Assembly: GCA_034506175.1 (NCBI GenBank)
Contig: JAPDQB010000023.1
Span: 27,162-91,161 of the forward strand
Source of the DNA: a candidate division KSB1 bacterium
Lineage (GTDB): Bacteria; Zhuqueibacterota; Zhuqueibacteria; Zhuqueibacterales; Zhuqueibacteraceae
Direction: 5' to 3'
DNA: 64,000 bases
In this document: piece by piece, positions 26,638-35,973 of the stretch
Position numbering within the stretch: the stretch's first letter is position 1
Layout of the letters: each line of letters opens with the position of its first letter
Position numbers and translations under genes: made by a program
Notes under the pieces: generated by a model
What the model was told of the DNA's origin: nothing
The model's database searches: none
Seen by the model: the letters and a program-made list of their open reading frames with translations, nothing else

Positions 26638-27963
26638 TCATTTCTTGACCGCATCGTACGCCTGCCGCAATAATGTCGCCGGATGCACGACATCAATCGG
26701 CACGCCGAATCGCCGGCTGCCGTGCTGAAGCTGGATGGCGCAACCGGGATTGCCGCTCACCACGACTTTGGCGCCGCTCGCCTGAATATTTTTCATCTTC
26801 CTTTCCAAAAGCTGCATCGAGGTTCCAAAATGCGTGAGATTATAAATTCCCGCCGAGCCGCAGCACCAGCTCGCCTCATGAAGCTCGACGTAATTTTCTC
26901 CCGCCAGCGCGCGCACGATCTCCCGCGGCTGCTGCGAGATTTTTTGCCCGTGCACCAGATGACAGGCGTCGTGGTAGGTGGCGCGCTGGGTTAAAAATTG
27001 CGGCGGTTTTTTAAAGCCGATTTCCGTTAAATATTCACTGATGTCTTTGACCTGGCCGGCAAACTTTTCGGCGCGGGCGCGCATTGCCGGATCGTCGGCA
27101 AACAGATGGTCGTAGGTTTTCATAAACGACCCGCAGCCGGCGGCGTTGACGATGATCGTCTCAACCGCCAGCGCTTCAAACACCTCGATATTTTTTTTCG
27201 CCAAGATTTTGGCGTTGGCAAGATCGCCGGTATGGCCGTGCAAGGAACCGCAACAAACCTGCGCCCGCGGCGTGAGAACTTCGCAGCCATTTTCAACCAG
27301 CACCGCCGCGGTATCATCGTTGATCGAAGCGAAAGCCACATCTTGCACGCAACCAACCAGCAAGGCAACGCGATGCTCAATCGTGCCATGGCGCGGCGAT
27401 AATTTCTCCGGCAACTTTTCAAAGGTGAATTGCGGCTCGATGCGCGGCGCCAGGGGGGCCAACGTCATCATTTGCTTTCCCAGCAAACGAGGCAAATGCA
27501 AAGCGAGCGCCAATTTTTCCAATCCCGAACGTTGATAGAAACGCAAAAGCTTCGCGACCCGCCGCAACCGCGCCGGTTGCATGAAAATCCGGCCGAGCAG
27601 AAAATTTTTAATTCGGGAGCTGCCGCCGGGCTGTGAGGCGCGAACATGTTCCACCTGCGCGCGCGCCGCTTCGACCAGCGCGCCGTATTGCACACCCGGC
27701 GGGCAGGCGGTTTCGCAGGCGCGGCAATCGAGGCAGAAAAACATCTCACGCATGAAGATTTCATCGACCCTCGTTTTGCCGTCGGCAATATTTTTGATCA
27801 TGCGAATGCGCCCGCGCGGCGAGGAAATTTCGCGGGCGGTCAGCGCGTACGTCGGGCACGAGGACAGGCAAAAGCCGCAGTGAATGCACTGGCGGAGAAA
27901 GGCGTCGTCGGGGACGGGAATATCGGCGAAAAAATTTGAACGCGGTTTGGGTGTTGATGTCAT
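26638..27963 (-). CDS. glcF: Glycolate oxidase iron-sulfur subunit-like (GlcF)
   Basis: 441 residues. Two [4Fe-4S] motifs near the N-terminus (CIHCGFCLSSCP and CLDCRACETACPPG) are followed by two CCG domains (VGCVQD with CCGSLHGH, and HDACHLVHG with WCCGSAGIYN) as in GlcF/LutA-type subunits. It passes electrons from a flavoprotein 2-hydroxyacid dehydrogenase. No GlcD/GlcE partner is present in the window, so the substrate is not fixed. The ATG at 27963 is chosen because the longer frame to 28023 overlaps the DinB gene upstream. Confidence 0.85.
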   Translation of the reverse strand: MTSTPKPRSNFFADIPVPDDAFLRQCIHCGFCLSSCPTYALTAREISSPRGRIRMIKNIADGKTRVDEIFMREMFFCLDCRACETACPPGVQYGALVEAARAQVEHVRASQPGGSSRIKNFLLGRIFMQPARLRRVAKLLRFYQRSGLEKLALALHLPRLLGKQMMTLAPLAPRIEPQFTFEKLPEKLSPRHGTIEHRVALLVGCVQDVAFASINDDTAAVLVENGCEVLTPRAQVCCGSLHGHTGDLANAKILAKKNIEVFEALAVETIIVNAAGCGSFMKTYDHLFADDPAMRARAEKFAGQVKDISEYLTEIGFKKPPQFLTQRATYHDACHLVHGQKISQQPREIVRALAGENYVELHEASWCCGSAGIYNLTHFGTSMQLLERKMKNIQASGAKVVVSGNPGCAIQLQHGSRRFGVPIDVVHPATLLRQAYDAVKK

Positions 27964-28012
27964 GAAGGCGCGTTGATTTGGCGATGACGGTGGGCGCACG
28001 AACTCCGAACGA

Positions 28013-28558
28013 CTATTGCCCACAAATCTGTTTTCGCGTGGCTTGAATTTGATCGGCGTGGCGCTCGGTATGCGCTGCGAGAAATTCGAGATACTCCGCG
28101 CCGTTGAGCGGCCCGAACGATTTCGTCATGAGCCAGACATTTTGCAATTTATCCAAGTCGGCTGCGCTCGCAAAGGCTTTGGTTTCAGCCCGGCCGCGCC
28201 GAAAACTCGCCAGCAAAATTTTTGGGGAAAGGCCGGGGGTCGGCTGCATCTCCTCTTTTGCCGGCACGCGCTGTTCTTTGTAACGATACGAGGCGATGTC
28301 CGCAATCGGCTCGGCGCGCGGCGGCGCGCTTTTGCGGCGGCCATCCAATAATTCTTTCAGCATTTGCAAGCGCTGCACCTCGACGAGAACGAGATGATGC
28401 ACGATTTCGCCGGCCGACCACCGCTCCGGCGCGGGTTTCTTCCGCCAATCTTTTTCTGCAAGCCCGGCCAGGCTTTTTTCCAAAACTTTGAGGCTTTCAT
28501 CAAGCCGGCGCAGGATGTGCGCACGCTGCTTGGTGGAAGACGGTGGTATATTTTTCAT
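28013..28558 (-). CDS. DinB-family protein
   Basis: 181 residues with the four-helix DinB_2 pattern. The metal-binding His positions appear in WSAGEIVHHLVLVE (about 50-63) and in the C-terminal HTERHADQI. DinB proteins are metal-dependent thiol transferases or of unknown function. It is a paralogue of the next gene upstream, sharing AGEIVHH and AEYLEFxAxHxERHxxQI-like positions. The two genes are 22 bases apart. Confidence 0.82.
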   Translation of the reverse strand: MKNIPPSSTKQRAHILRRLDESLKVLEKSLAGLAEKDWRKKPAPERWSAGEIVHHLVLVEVQRLQMLKELLDGRRKSAPPRAEPIADIASYRYKEQRVPAKEEMQPTPGLSPKILLASFRRGRAETKAFASAADLDKLQNVWLMTKSFGPLNGAEYLEFLAAHTERHADQIQATRKQICGQ

Positions 28559-28580
28559 CTTACGTTTTTACGTTTTATTC

Positions 28581-29102
28581 TCACGTTTTAATTTTTAACC
28601 GCTCCAACACTTCTTCAATTTGGCGTCGGTGCCGTTCCTGGTGATGGCCGTTGAACAGCAGCCATTCTTCGCCGTTCAGCGCGCCCAAAATATAATGCCG
28701 AAATGCGCGCTGCCGCAGTTTTTCCAGATTGATGCGCCGCGCCAGGGTGATTGTTCTTTTTCGCTCGCCTTCAAGCGCTTTTAAAAGCTGCGCCAGTGAT
28801 TGCCCATGCATCGGAATAAACCGGCACATGGTTTTAACCCGGCCGACGCGCTGGCTGACTTTTTCCAAAGCCGCCGGTTTGTGGTTGTCATCGGTTTTTT
28901 CGCCAAGAAGGCGCCACCGCAATGCGCGCACCAACCGCCGGACCGTGCGCTCGATCATCAAATGATGATGCACGATTTCTCCCACCGACCACTCGCCCGG
29001 CGCCGGCTGTTTTTGCGACGTGGCCTGATCGACGTCCGCGACCGTCGCCAGAAAAGCCGCGTGGCGTTCTTCCAAGAATTGAACCGCCTCGGCGTTCGTC
29101 AT
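28581..29102 (-). CDS. DinB-family protein, tandem paralogue
   Basis: 173 residues with the same DinB_2 pattern: WSVGEIVHHHLMIE (His positions) and GEEWLLFNGHHQERHRRQIE at the C-terminus. It follows the DHS-like gene by four bases, so the three genes are probably co-transcribed. The duplication is old, since identity to the neighbour is confined to the motif regions. Function unknown. Confidence 0.82.
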   Translation of the reverse strand: MTNAEAVQFLEERHAAFLATVADVDQATSQKQPAPGEWSVGEIVHHHLMIERTVRRLVRALRWRLLGEKTDDNHKPAALEKVSQRVGRVKTMCRFIPMHGQSLAQLLKALEGERKRTITLARRINLEKLRQRAFRHYILGALNGEEWLLFNGHHQERHRRQIEEVLERLKIKT

Positions 29103-29106
29103 GTTG

Positions 29107-30216
29107 CTAACTCTTTTTCGTTTTGCGCTGCACTTTTTCGTACTCTTGTTTCAAGCGCTCGAACATCTGCAACCGGCGATCATACAGGCGCTTTAAAGGA
29201 CGCGGGCGGTGTTTGGCCAAGGCGTAGGCGGTCAGCAGCGGCATCGCAATGGTGGAGTCGCAATAACAAACAACCGTGTCCGGCAGTTGATTCGGATCGA
29301 TCTTGCCCCAGCTCACGGCTTCGCTCGGCGTCGCGCCGGAAAGACCGCCGGTGTCTGGGCGCGCGTCGGTGAATTGCAAAAAGTAATCGTGGCCTTTTTC
29401 CGCGATGCCCAGCACTTCCTGAAGCTGCGGCTCGGTTTGCAAAACAAAATTTTTCGGTGAGCCGCCGCCGAAAATCAGCACCGCGCTTTTTCCATTTCTG
29501 CGTTTGGCGTCGAGCACAATGGCCGCTGTTTCGTTGACGTCGGCGTTGACGTCAAATTGGAGGCGGTTGCCCTCCAAAACTTTGGCGGCGACGTTCATGC
29601 CGATCGAGGAATCGCCCGGCGAAGAGGTGTAAATCGGCACGCCGCATTTATACGCCGCCGCCAGAATCGATTTTTTCTTCAATCCCAGCTTGCGCTCGCG
29701 CTCCGCCACGTATTTTCCGGCGAGATAATGAAACTCCGCCGTGCTCATCGCGCGCTGAAATTCCGGCGCGGCGATGATCCGGCGATAAAACGCATCGGTG
29801 TCGAGCAGCACGCGATAATCGAAAAAAATGTCGTAAATCCGCACGACGCCCTGATCGCGCAAGATCACGTCATCGGCCTGATGCGAGCCGCGATGCATCG
29901 ACAAGCCGAGGCCGAAATGCGTATCGTGATAAAGATTCGCGCCGGTGGAAACGATCCAATCGACGAAGCCGTTTTCAATAAGCGGAATGATCGCCGCCAT
30001 GCCAAGCCCGGCCGGACTCAGCGCGCCGGTGAGGCTCATGCCGATGGTGACGTCGGAACGCAGCATCTTCTGAACGAAAACCTGGCACGCTTCGCGCAAA
30101 CGTCCGGCATTGTACGCCAGGAAAGTGCCTTCGATCAGCTCGACAATTTCGGTTTTGGGATGAATGCCTTTCGGCGAGATTGCATTTCCGGAGAGAAACT
30201 TTTTTGTTTTGGGCAT
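29107..30216 (-). CDS. Deoxyhypusine-synthase-like protein
   Basis: 369 residues with the deoxyhypusine synthase fold: [32 protein letters not shown] (NAD binding), FGGGSPKNF and [10 protein letters not shown], which contains the catalytic Lys. In eukaryotes and archaea the enzyme modifies eIF5A; bacterial relatives more often make polyamines such as homospermidine. No speB, speC or eIF5A-like gene is in view, so the substrate is open. The ATG at 30216 (MPKTKKF) is preferred to a TTG eight codons earlier. Confidence 0.85.
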   Translation of the reverse strand: MPKTKKFLSGNAISPKGIHPKTEIVELIEGTFLAYNAGRLREACQVFVQKMLRSDVTIGMSLTGALSPAGLGMAAIIPLIENGFVDWIVSTGANLYHDTHFGLGLSMHRGSHQADDVILRDQGVVRIYDIFFDYRVLLDTDAFYRRIIAAPEFQRAMSTAEFHYLAGKYVAERERKLGLKKKSILAAAYKCGVPIYTSSPGDSSIGMNVAAKVLEGNRLQFDVNADVNETAAIVLDAKRRNGKSAVLIFGGGSPKNFVLQTEPQLQEVLGIAEKGHDYFLQFTDARPDTGGLSGATPSEAVSWGKIDPNQLPDTVVCYCDSTIAMPLLTAYALAKHRPRPLKRLYDRRLQMFERLKQEYEKVQRKTKKS

Positions 30217-30274
30217 GGAGACTTTTCGCGATGGTATCAAGGCAAAATTTTATATTGCAAAATTACGGAGGGCT

Positions 30275-30697
30275 TTAAAACAGTTTTTCAATTAACCCAA
30301 CAAAGGTCGGGTTGGCAAACGTCAAGGCAGCCAGCGCGATGGCCAAAAAAAGATTCAGCTTGAAATTGAGGCTCTTGAATTTCTCGTCCATCCTTTGTTC
30401 CAGGCTCTTGAACTTTTCGTCAACGACATTAAGACGTTCGTTGACGACGTTAAATTTCTCTCTCATCTCTTTTTCCAGTCCTTCAAACATTTCCTTGGTT
30501 ACCAGTTCTTTTCTGAGTTCCTCCCTGACTTCAATTTTTACCGTTTCTTTTTTGTCAACAATTCCTGCGGTGGCCTTGTTGTCAATGGCAACGAGAAATG
30601 ACTCCATAGACTTGGCAAAAACTTCCGCCTTTTGCTGTCCGCCAAGCGCTTCCAGCAACAAATTAAAAGCCTCGCGCGGCAAAGTGTAGGTTTGCAT
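30275..30697 (-). CDS. Coiled-coil membrane-anchored hypothetical protein
   Basis: 140 residues. It begins MQTYTLPREAFNLLLEALGG, then has a Lys/Glu-rich coiled coil (about 45-120, repeated EKMREKFNVVNERLNVVDEK-like heptads) and a C-terminal membrane helix (about 118-138). The arrangement resembles DUF1640/CCDC90-type proteins, of uncertain function. GGAGA lies eight bases before the ATG at 30697; an in-frame ATG at 30709 is an alternative. Confidence 0.62.
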   Translation of the reverse strand: MQTYTLPREAFNLLLEALGGQQKAEVFAKSMESFLVAIDNKATAGIVDKKETVKIEVREELRKELVTKEMFEGLEKEMREKFNVVNERLNVVDEKFKSLEQRMDEKFKSLNFKLNLFLAIALAALTFANPTFVGLIEKLF

Positions 30698-30898
30698 AGG
30701 GGTCTCCATAATAATACCCGTAACACCTTCCATTCTACTACGCCGAAGATTTATACAAAGCTACACAGCTTTTTTGAAAAAGTCAAGCGTGGCTTGTCGG
30801 CGACTTGCATAATGAAAAATCAGAAAACCGGGAATTAGACAAGATTCGGATGCACATCATTATTACAAATTAAATGGAGGGGATGTCAAGCGGCGTAA

Positions 30899-31165
30899 TT
30901 ATTTAAACAACTCGGAGTGAGAGCCCGTCCTTTCCAATCTCAATGTATCTTCAGTGATTTTGTAAATCAGAATCCAGTCGGGTTCGATGTGGCAATCTCG
31001 AAATCCCTTTCAATTGCCAGAAAGTGAGTGATCTTTATACTTTAATTCCAGCTTCTCCTTGGCAACTAATTTTTCGATGACGAGCCGGAGTTTGTCGAGA
31101 TTCTTATTTTGCTTCTCGACTCTTTTGTAGTCTTTCTTGAATTGATTGCTATAAAGAATTCTCAC
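30899..31165 (-). pseudogene. YafQ/RelE-family toxin with one internal stop
   Basis: A GTG start overlaps the antitoxin stop by four bases (GTGA). The frame reads RILYSNQFKKDYKRVEKQ ... YKDHSLSGN, then TGA (31010-31012), then KGFRDCHIEPDWILIYKI ... LRLERTGSHSELFK. All YafQ landmarks are present, including the EcHI-x-PDW-x-LIY catalytic strand and a final His. The single TGA stands where the family usually has an aromatic residue (TGG to TGA). The toxin is therefore probably silenced while the antitoxin is intact. Confidence 0.82.
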
Positions 31166-31431
31166 TTGGCTAATTCCTTAAATAACTCATCAACACTTCC
31201 GACCTCATTAAGCTCCTTACCCTCTTCCGATTTTCGGAGAGTTGTAGCGGTAAGCGCATTCGGAATTTCCGGGATTCTCATATCAAAAGGAATTCCTCTG
31301 TGAAGTGTGACCTGTGTGAGATACATCGAGATCGCCTCGGACATCGAGATGTTCAGTTTATCCAAAATCTTTTGAGCCTCGTTTTTCACTTTGGCATCAA
31401 TGCGGGTTTGAATTGTTGCTGTTCTTGCCAT
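31162..31431 (-). CDS. RelB/DinJ-family antitoxin
   Basis: 89 residues with an N-terminal ribbon-helix-helix domain (TATIQTRIDAKVKNEAQKIL, NISMSEAISMYLTQV) and the RelB/DinJ feature RGIPFDMRIP (about 45-54). It binds DNA to repress its own operon and neutralises the YafQ-type toxin with the C-terminal part. The stop overlaps the toxin start by four bases. The pair is richer in A+T than its surroundings, in keeping with acquisition. Confidence 0.85.
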   Translation of the reverse strand: MARTATIQTRIDAKVKNEAQKILDKLNISMSEAISMYLTQVTLHRGIPFDMRIPEIPNALTATTLRKSEEGKELNEVGSVDELFKELAK

Positions 31432-31534
31432 GTTCTTATTCCCAGTGATTTGTATTCCAAATTTTACTCAATCTACAATATACAAGATTCTCCGCAAAAA
31501 TCAATAAAAAGCTGATCATGCCTATATTGAAATT

Positions 31535-31563
31535 AAGCCGGGCATGTGCAACCAGCCCGGCTT
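31535..31563 (-). terminator. Hairpin terminator after the S9 peptidase gene
   Basis: AAGCCGGGC and its inverse GCCCGGCTT (nine pairs, 11-base loop) lie 28 bases beyond the peptidase stop, followed on the minus strand by AATTT. The T-tract is weak. It could serve both strands. Confidence 0.55.
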
Positions 31564-31591
31564 ACACAATTTTCTCACGAATTGAAGGATA

Positions 31592-33721
31592 TTACGGATT
31601 CGGCTCCACGCCCTTTTCCACCCCAAGCTGATTCAAAATAAACGCCATAATGAACGCCTGCTCTTTGAACGCATCGTAGCGCCCCGAAGCGCCGCCATGA
31701 CCCGCGGCCATGTTGGTTTTGAGCAGCAGCAGATTATTGTCGGTTCGCGTCGCACGCATTTTGGCGACGTATTTTGCCGGCTCCCAGTACATCACCTGGC
31801 TGTCGTTCAGCGACGTCGTGACCAGCATGTTGGGATATGTTTTGGCCGCAATGTTGGTGTACGGGCAATACGTTTTGAGATACTCGTATTCCTCTTTCTT
31901 TTTCGGATTGCCCCATTCCAAAAATTCGCCGACGGTGAGCGGCAGCGATTCGTCGAGCATGGTGTTGATGACATCGACGAACGGCACCGCAAGATGCGCC
32001 GCTTGAAAGAGATCGGGCCGCATGTTCAAAACCGCGCCGATCAGCAAGCCACCGGCGCTGCCGCCTTGAATTGCCAAACGCTCTTTCGAGGTATATTTCT
32101 CACGGATGAGATGCTCGGCGCAGGCGATGAAATCCGTGAAAGTGTTTTTCTTTTTCATCATCTTGCCGTTGTCGTGCCACTCCTCGCCCAGATCGCCGCC
32201 GCCGCGAATGTGGCCGATGGCGTAAATCACGCCGCGATCCAGCAAGCTCAACCGCGGAACGGAAAACGTCACCGAGCTGGATGCGCCGTACGAGCCGTAG
32301 CCATAAAGCAGCAGCGGATTCGAGCCGTCGCGTTTCACGTCTTTCTTGTAAACAAGCGAAATCGGAATCATCGCCCCGTCCGCCGCTTTGGCGTAAATCC
32401 GCTCGGATTGATACTGCTTGGGATCATAACCGCCGAGCACCTCGGTTTGCTTCAGCAGCGTGCTCGTGCCGGTTTCCATGTCATAATCGAAAATCGAGCT
32501 TGGCGTAACGAAAGATTGATAGCTGTAGCGAAACACTTTGGTGTCAAACTCCGGATTGACGCTGGCAAACGCCGAATACACCGGCTCCGGAAAAGAAATG
32601 TCCTGCATTTTGCCGGTACGGAAATCCTGCACGCGCAATTTCATCAGGCCGTTCTCGCGCTCGCTGAAGACGATATGATTTGCGAAGAGCGCGATGCCTT
32701 CGATTTTGACGTTGGAACGATGCGGGCGAAACTCCCTCCAATTTTCCTGTCGCGGATCAGCGTCCGGCGCGGTGACGAGACGATAATTTTTCGCATTCTT
32801 GTTGGTGCGAATATAAAAAAGATTGTCGCGATGATCGACTTCGTATTCATGATCAAATTCGCGCGCCGACAGCATTTTAAATGCGCCGGCGGGCTGATCG
32901 CTGCGCAAATATTGCGTCTCGCTGGTTTCGGCGCTTCCCGAGGCGAGAAAAATATATTTTTTGTCGCTCGACCGATAGGTAAAAATTCGATACAGCTCGT
33001 CTTTTTCTTCAAACAACAGCTCATCATTTTTGCCGCCCAAAACATGGCGATACAAACGGTACGGCCTTTTCGCGTGATCTTCTTTGATGTAGAACAGCGT
33101 TCGATTATCTGCCGCCCACACCGCTGAATTGACCTGTCCGATGCTATCGGCAAGAATTTGTCCGCTGCGCAAATCTTTGAATTGCAGCTTGTATTGGCGG
33201 AATCCCGTGGTGTCGAGCGAATAAGCGAGCAGATTGCCATCGTCGCTGACTTGATAAAGGCCAAGGCCGAGAAACTTGTGCCTTTTCGCCAGCTCGTTCA
33301 AGTCCAGCACGATTTGCTCGGCCGCTTCCATGCTGCCGCGTTTTCGACAGTAAATGGAATATTGCTTGCCTTCCTCAGTGCGCGTGTAATACCAAAACTC
33401 GCCGAGCTTGTACGGCACGCTCAAATCCGTTTGTTTGATGCGGCTGAGAATTTCCTGGTAAATCTTGTCCTGCAAGCCGGCAAAAGGCTTGGACATGGCT
33501 TCGGTATACTTGTTCTCGGCTTCGAGATAAGCGATGACGTCGGGGTTGGTTTTCTCGCGCAGCCAGTAATAATTGTCCACGCGCGTCTCGCCGTGCAGCG
33601 TGGTGGGATTGGCAATGATTTTGGCGACCGGCGGTTTGACATCATTGAGGCGCATTTGGCCGTGCATGAGGGCAGGCAAAACGAGTGCGAGCAGAACAAC
33701 CAAGCTGGCATGGCGCTTCAT
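31592..33721 (-). CDS. Exported prolyl oligopeptidase / oligopeptidase B-like S9 peptidase
   Basis: 709 residues. A signal peptide (LVVLLALVLPALMHGQ) precedes the typical start KIIANPTTLHGETRVDNYYWL. A seven-bladed propeller (about 70-410) is followed by the alpha/beta-hydrolase domain, with nucleophile GGSAGG (about residue 553), Asp in SLNDSQVMYWEP and His in AAGHGGASGRYD. The insertion GHIRGGGDLGEEWHDNGK matches the oligopeptidase B subgroup, which cleaves after basic residues. The ATG at 33721 has AAGGA upstream and starts the signal peptide. It is divergent from the CocE-like gene. Confidence 0.9.
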   Translation of the reverse strand: MKRHASLVVLLALVLPALMHGQMRLNDVKPPVAKIIANPTTLHGETRVDNYYWLREKTNPDVIAYLEAENKYTEAMSKPFAGLQDKIYQEILSRIKQTDLSVPYKLGEFWYYTRTEEGKQYSIYCRKRGSMEAAEQIVLDLNELAKRHKFLGLGLYQVSDDGNLLAYSLDTTGFRQYKLQFKDLRSGQILADSIGQVNSAVWAADNRTLFYIKEDHAKRPYRLYRHVLGGKNDELLFEEKDELYRIFTYRSSDKKYIFLASGSAETSETQYLRSDQPAGAFKMLSAREFDHEYEVDHRDNLFYIRTNKNAKNYRLVTAPDADPRQENWREFRPHRSNVKIEGIALFANHIVFSERENGLMKLRVQDFRTGKMQDISFPEPVYSAFASVNPEFDTKVFRYSYQSFVTPSSIFDYDMETGTSTLLKQTEVLGGYDPKQYQSERIYAKAADGAMIPISLVYKKDVKRDGSNPLLLYGYGSYGASSSVTFSVPRLSLLDRGVIYAIGHIRGGGDLGEEWHDNGKMMKKKNTFTDFIACAEHLIREKYTSKERLAIQGGSAGGLLIGAVLNMRPDLFQAAHLAVPFVDVINTMLDESLPLTVGEFLEWGNPKKKEEYEYLKTYCPYTNIAAKTYPNMLVTTSLNDSQVMYWEPAKYVAKMRATRTDNNLLLLKTNMAAGHGGASGRYDAFKEQAFIMAFILNQLGVEKGVEPNP

Positions 33722-33841
33722 GAGATGATTCCTTTCCTTGAAAAGTTCAACCAAAATGACAAATGGAGAAATATGATAAAAATGAATAAAAACTTTTTGT
33801 GTTTTGCAACGGTTTTCTTGTTTTGGGCAAAGGTTAAAACG

Positions 33842-33870
33842 TTGACATTCGCAGCGATTTTAATTATATT
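33842..33870 (+). promoter_or_regulatory. Sigma-70-type promoter of the CocE-like gene
   Basis: TTGACA (33842-33847), a 17-base spacer and TATATT (33865-33870), 55 bases before the chosen ATG. It also argues against longer upstream starts for that gene. Confidence 0.75.
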
Positions 33871-33925
33871 GGACAACATTTTCAAAACAATTTCGGACAA
33901 ACTAAAACCTTTTAAGGAAAACTTT

Positions 33926-35944
33926 ATGCGCACGCCCAATTTTCAACCCACAGCGAGAATCACCGGCAGCGTGAAAGATCGTGTTCGTGCATCAGCTTGG
34001 TATGTATTCATGTTGAGCGGGCTGTTGCTCGTCGCAAGCTTGGCCGCACAGACGCCGGCTCAGCGCGGCACGTATCCGGCGTTGCCGAGCGAAACTCCGG
34101 CGAAGCTCGAGGCGGTGACCGAGTCGTTCGAGTACGTCAAACGCAGCGTCATGATTCCGATGCGCGACGGCGTGAGGCTGAACACCGTCATCATCGTGCC
34201 CAAAGGCGCGAAAGCCGCGCCGATTCTGCTCACGCGCACGCCTTACAATGCTGAGGCGCTCACCAGCCACGCCGCCAGCAAACATCTCAGCAGTATTTTG
34301 CAAGGCTACGATCATGCGAACGATATTATCGTTGCCGACGGTTACATTCGCGTCATGCAAGACATTCGCGGCAAGCACGGCTCGGAGGGCGATTACGTGG
34401 TCAATCGGCCTTTGCGTGGTCCACAGAATCCCACGCCGGTCGATCACGCGACGGACACATACGACACGATTGATTGGCTCGTGAAAAATATTCCGGAGAG
34501 CAATGGCAAAGTCGGCATTCATGGAATTTCCTATAACGGCTTTCTTACTTTGATGGCGCTCGTCAATCCGCATCCCGCACTCAAAGTAGCGGTGCCAATG
34601 AATCCGATGGTTGATGGTTGGATCGGCGATGATTGGTTTCACAACGGTGCGTTTCGACAGCAGATGATGCCGTTCATTTATCGCCAAGCGGGCACGCGCA
34701 CTTCCGAAGCGCCATGGTGGTCGAGCCATTATGATGATTATGACGCGTATCTGTCCGCGGGTTCCGCCGGCGAGTTGGGGCGGCGACGCGGCTTGGAGCA
34801 AATCGGTTTTTGGAAGAAGCTGCTGGCACATCCGAGTTATGATGCATTTTGGCGCGATCAGGCGGTGGACAAGATTCTCGCCGCGCAACCGCTGCAAGTG
34901 CCAGTGATGATCGTGCACAGTTTGTGGGATCAAGAGGATATCTACGGCGCTCCCGCGGTGTATGCCGCGCTCGAACCGAAGGACCTAAACAACGACAAAG
35001 TTTTTTTGGTGATGGGGCCGTGGTATCACGGGCAAATGATTGGGGAAGGCAGCGCCCTGGGCGCGTTGAAATTCAACAGCAACACCGCGCTTTATTTTCG
35101 ACAGGAAATTTTGCGGCCGTTTCTTGCGCAGCATCTCAAAGACGGCGCGCCGAAAGCGGAGATCGCGCCGGTATCGGCGTATGAAACAGGAACGAATACC
35201 TGGCGGCGTTTGCCAGCTTGGCCCGCGGGCTGCGCCAGCGGTTGCACGGTGAAACCGACGCCGTTGTATTTGTCCTCCGGTTTGAAGTTGCGCTTCGAAG
35301 CGCCGAAGTCCGGCGAGGCGTCGTTCACGGAGTATGTCTCCGATCCAGCGAAGCCTGTGCCGTTTCGCGCGCGACCGAATCGGCCCGTCGGTTATTATGA
35401 TGCGGGGCTCACGTGGCCGCAGTGGTTGGTGGATGATCAACGCGAGGCCTCGGGCCGCACCGACGTCGTGGTGTTCGTTTCGGAAGCATTGACCGCGCCA
35501 ATGAAAATCAGCGGGCAACCGATGGTCAATCTCATGGCTGCAACGAGCGGTACGGACGCGGATTGGGTGGTGAAGCTGATTGATGTTTATCCCGATGAAG
35601 TCGCCGAACAGCCGGAGATGGGAGGCTATCAATTGATGGTTGCCGCAGATATTTTTCGCGGTCGATATCGCGAAAGTTTGGAAACGCCGAAAGCTCTAGT
35701 GCCCGACAAGCCGTTGCTCTACCGCTTCGCATTGCCCACGGCGAACCACGTGTTTCTGCCGGGTCATCGTGTGATGGTGCAGGTGCAATCGAGTTGGTTT
35801 CCGTTGTATGATCGCAATCCGCAGAAGTTCGTGCCGAACATTTTCTGGGCCAAGCCGGAAGATTATCAAAAGGCGAGGCAGCGGGTTTATCACGCGCCCG
35901 ACCATGCGAGCTTCATCGAGTTGCCGCTCGTCACAACGCCATGA
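33926..35944 (+). CDS. Exported CocE/NonD-family hydrolase
   Basis: 672 residues. A hydrophobic N-terminal segment (about 27-41, ending ASLAAQT) may be a signal peptide with a long n-region. The X-Pro dipeptidyl-peptidase-like domain follows: MIPMRDGVRLNTVI, YIRVMQDIRGKHGSEGDY, the nucleophile elbow GIHGISYNGF (Ser about 201), and the C-terminal jelly roll (about 480-670; LTAPMKISGQPMVNL, GHRVMVQVQSSWFP). Relatives are alpha-amino-acid ester hydrolases, glutaryl-7-ACA acylases and cocaine esterase. The ATG has AAGGA upstream. Confidence 0.88.
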   Translation: MRTPNFQPTARITGSVKDRVRASAWYVFMLSGLLLVASLAAQTPAQRGTYPALPSETPAKLEAVTESFEYVKRSVMIPMRDGVRLNTVIIVPKGAKAAPILLTRTPYNAEALTSHAASKHLSSILQGYDHANDIIVADGYIRVMQDIRGKHGSEGDYVVNRPLRGPQNPTPVDHATDTYDTIDWLVKNIPESNGKVGIHGISYNGFLTLMALVNPHPALKVAVPMNPMVDGWIGDDWFHNGAFRQQMMPFIYRQAGTRTSEAPWWSSHYDDYDAYLSAGSAGELGRRRGLEQIGFWKKLLAHPSYDAFWRDQAVDKILAAQPLQVPVMIVHSLWDQEDIYGAPAVYAALEPKDLNNDKVFLVMGPWYHGQMIGEGSALGALKFNSNTALYFRQEILRPFLAQHLKDGAPKAEIAPVSAYETGTNTWRRLPAWPAGCASGCTVKPTPLYLSSGLKLRFEAPKSGEASFTEYVSDPAKPVPFRARPNRPVGYYDAGLTWPQWLVDDQREASGRTDVVVFVSEALTAPMKISGQPMVNLMAATSGTDADWVVKLIDVYPDEVAEQPEMGGYQLMVAADIFRGRYRESLETPKALVPDKPLLYRFALPTANHVFLPGHRVMVQVQSSWFPLYDRNPQKFVPNIFWAKPEDYQKARQRVYHAPDHASFIELPLVTTP

Positions 35945-35973
35945 TGGAGAATCCACAATGAACGCATTGAAGA

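Noticed and set aside
31010..31012. TGA in the YafQ toxin read as Trp or selenocysteine (recoding)
   Set aside because: TGA ends many normal genes here (for example at 3161 and 720), so the code is standard. There is no SECIS-like hairpin and YafQ has no known selenoprotein form.
31697..33127. A plus-strand coding region of 476 residues
   Set aside because: Antisense shadow of the S9 peptidase gene, which has complete catalytic motifs and a signal peptide.
33158..33925. A long N-terminal extension of the CocE-like gene
   Set aside because: It is the antisense frame of the S9 peptidase gene and lies upstream of a strong promoter at 33842. The ATG at 33926 has its own ribosome site.
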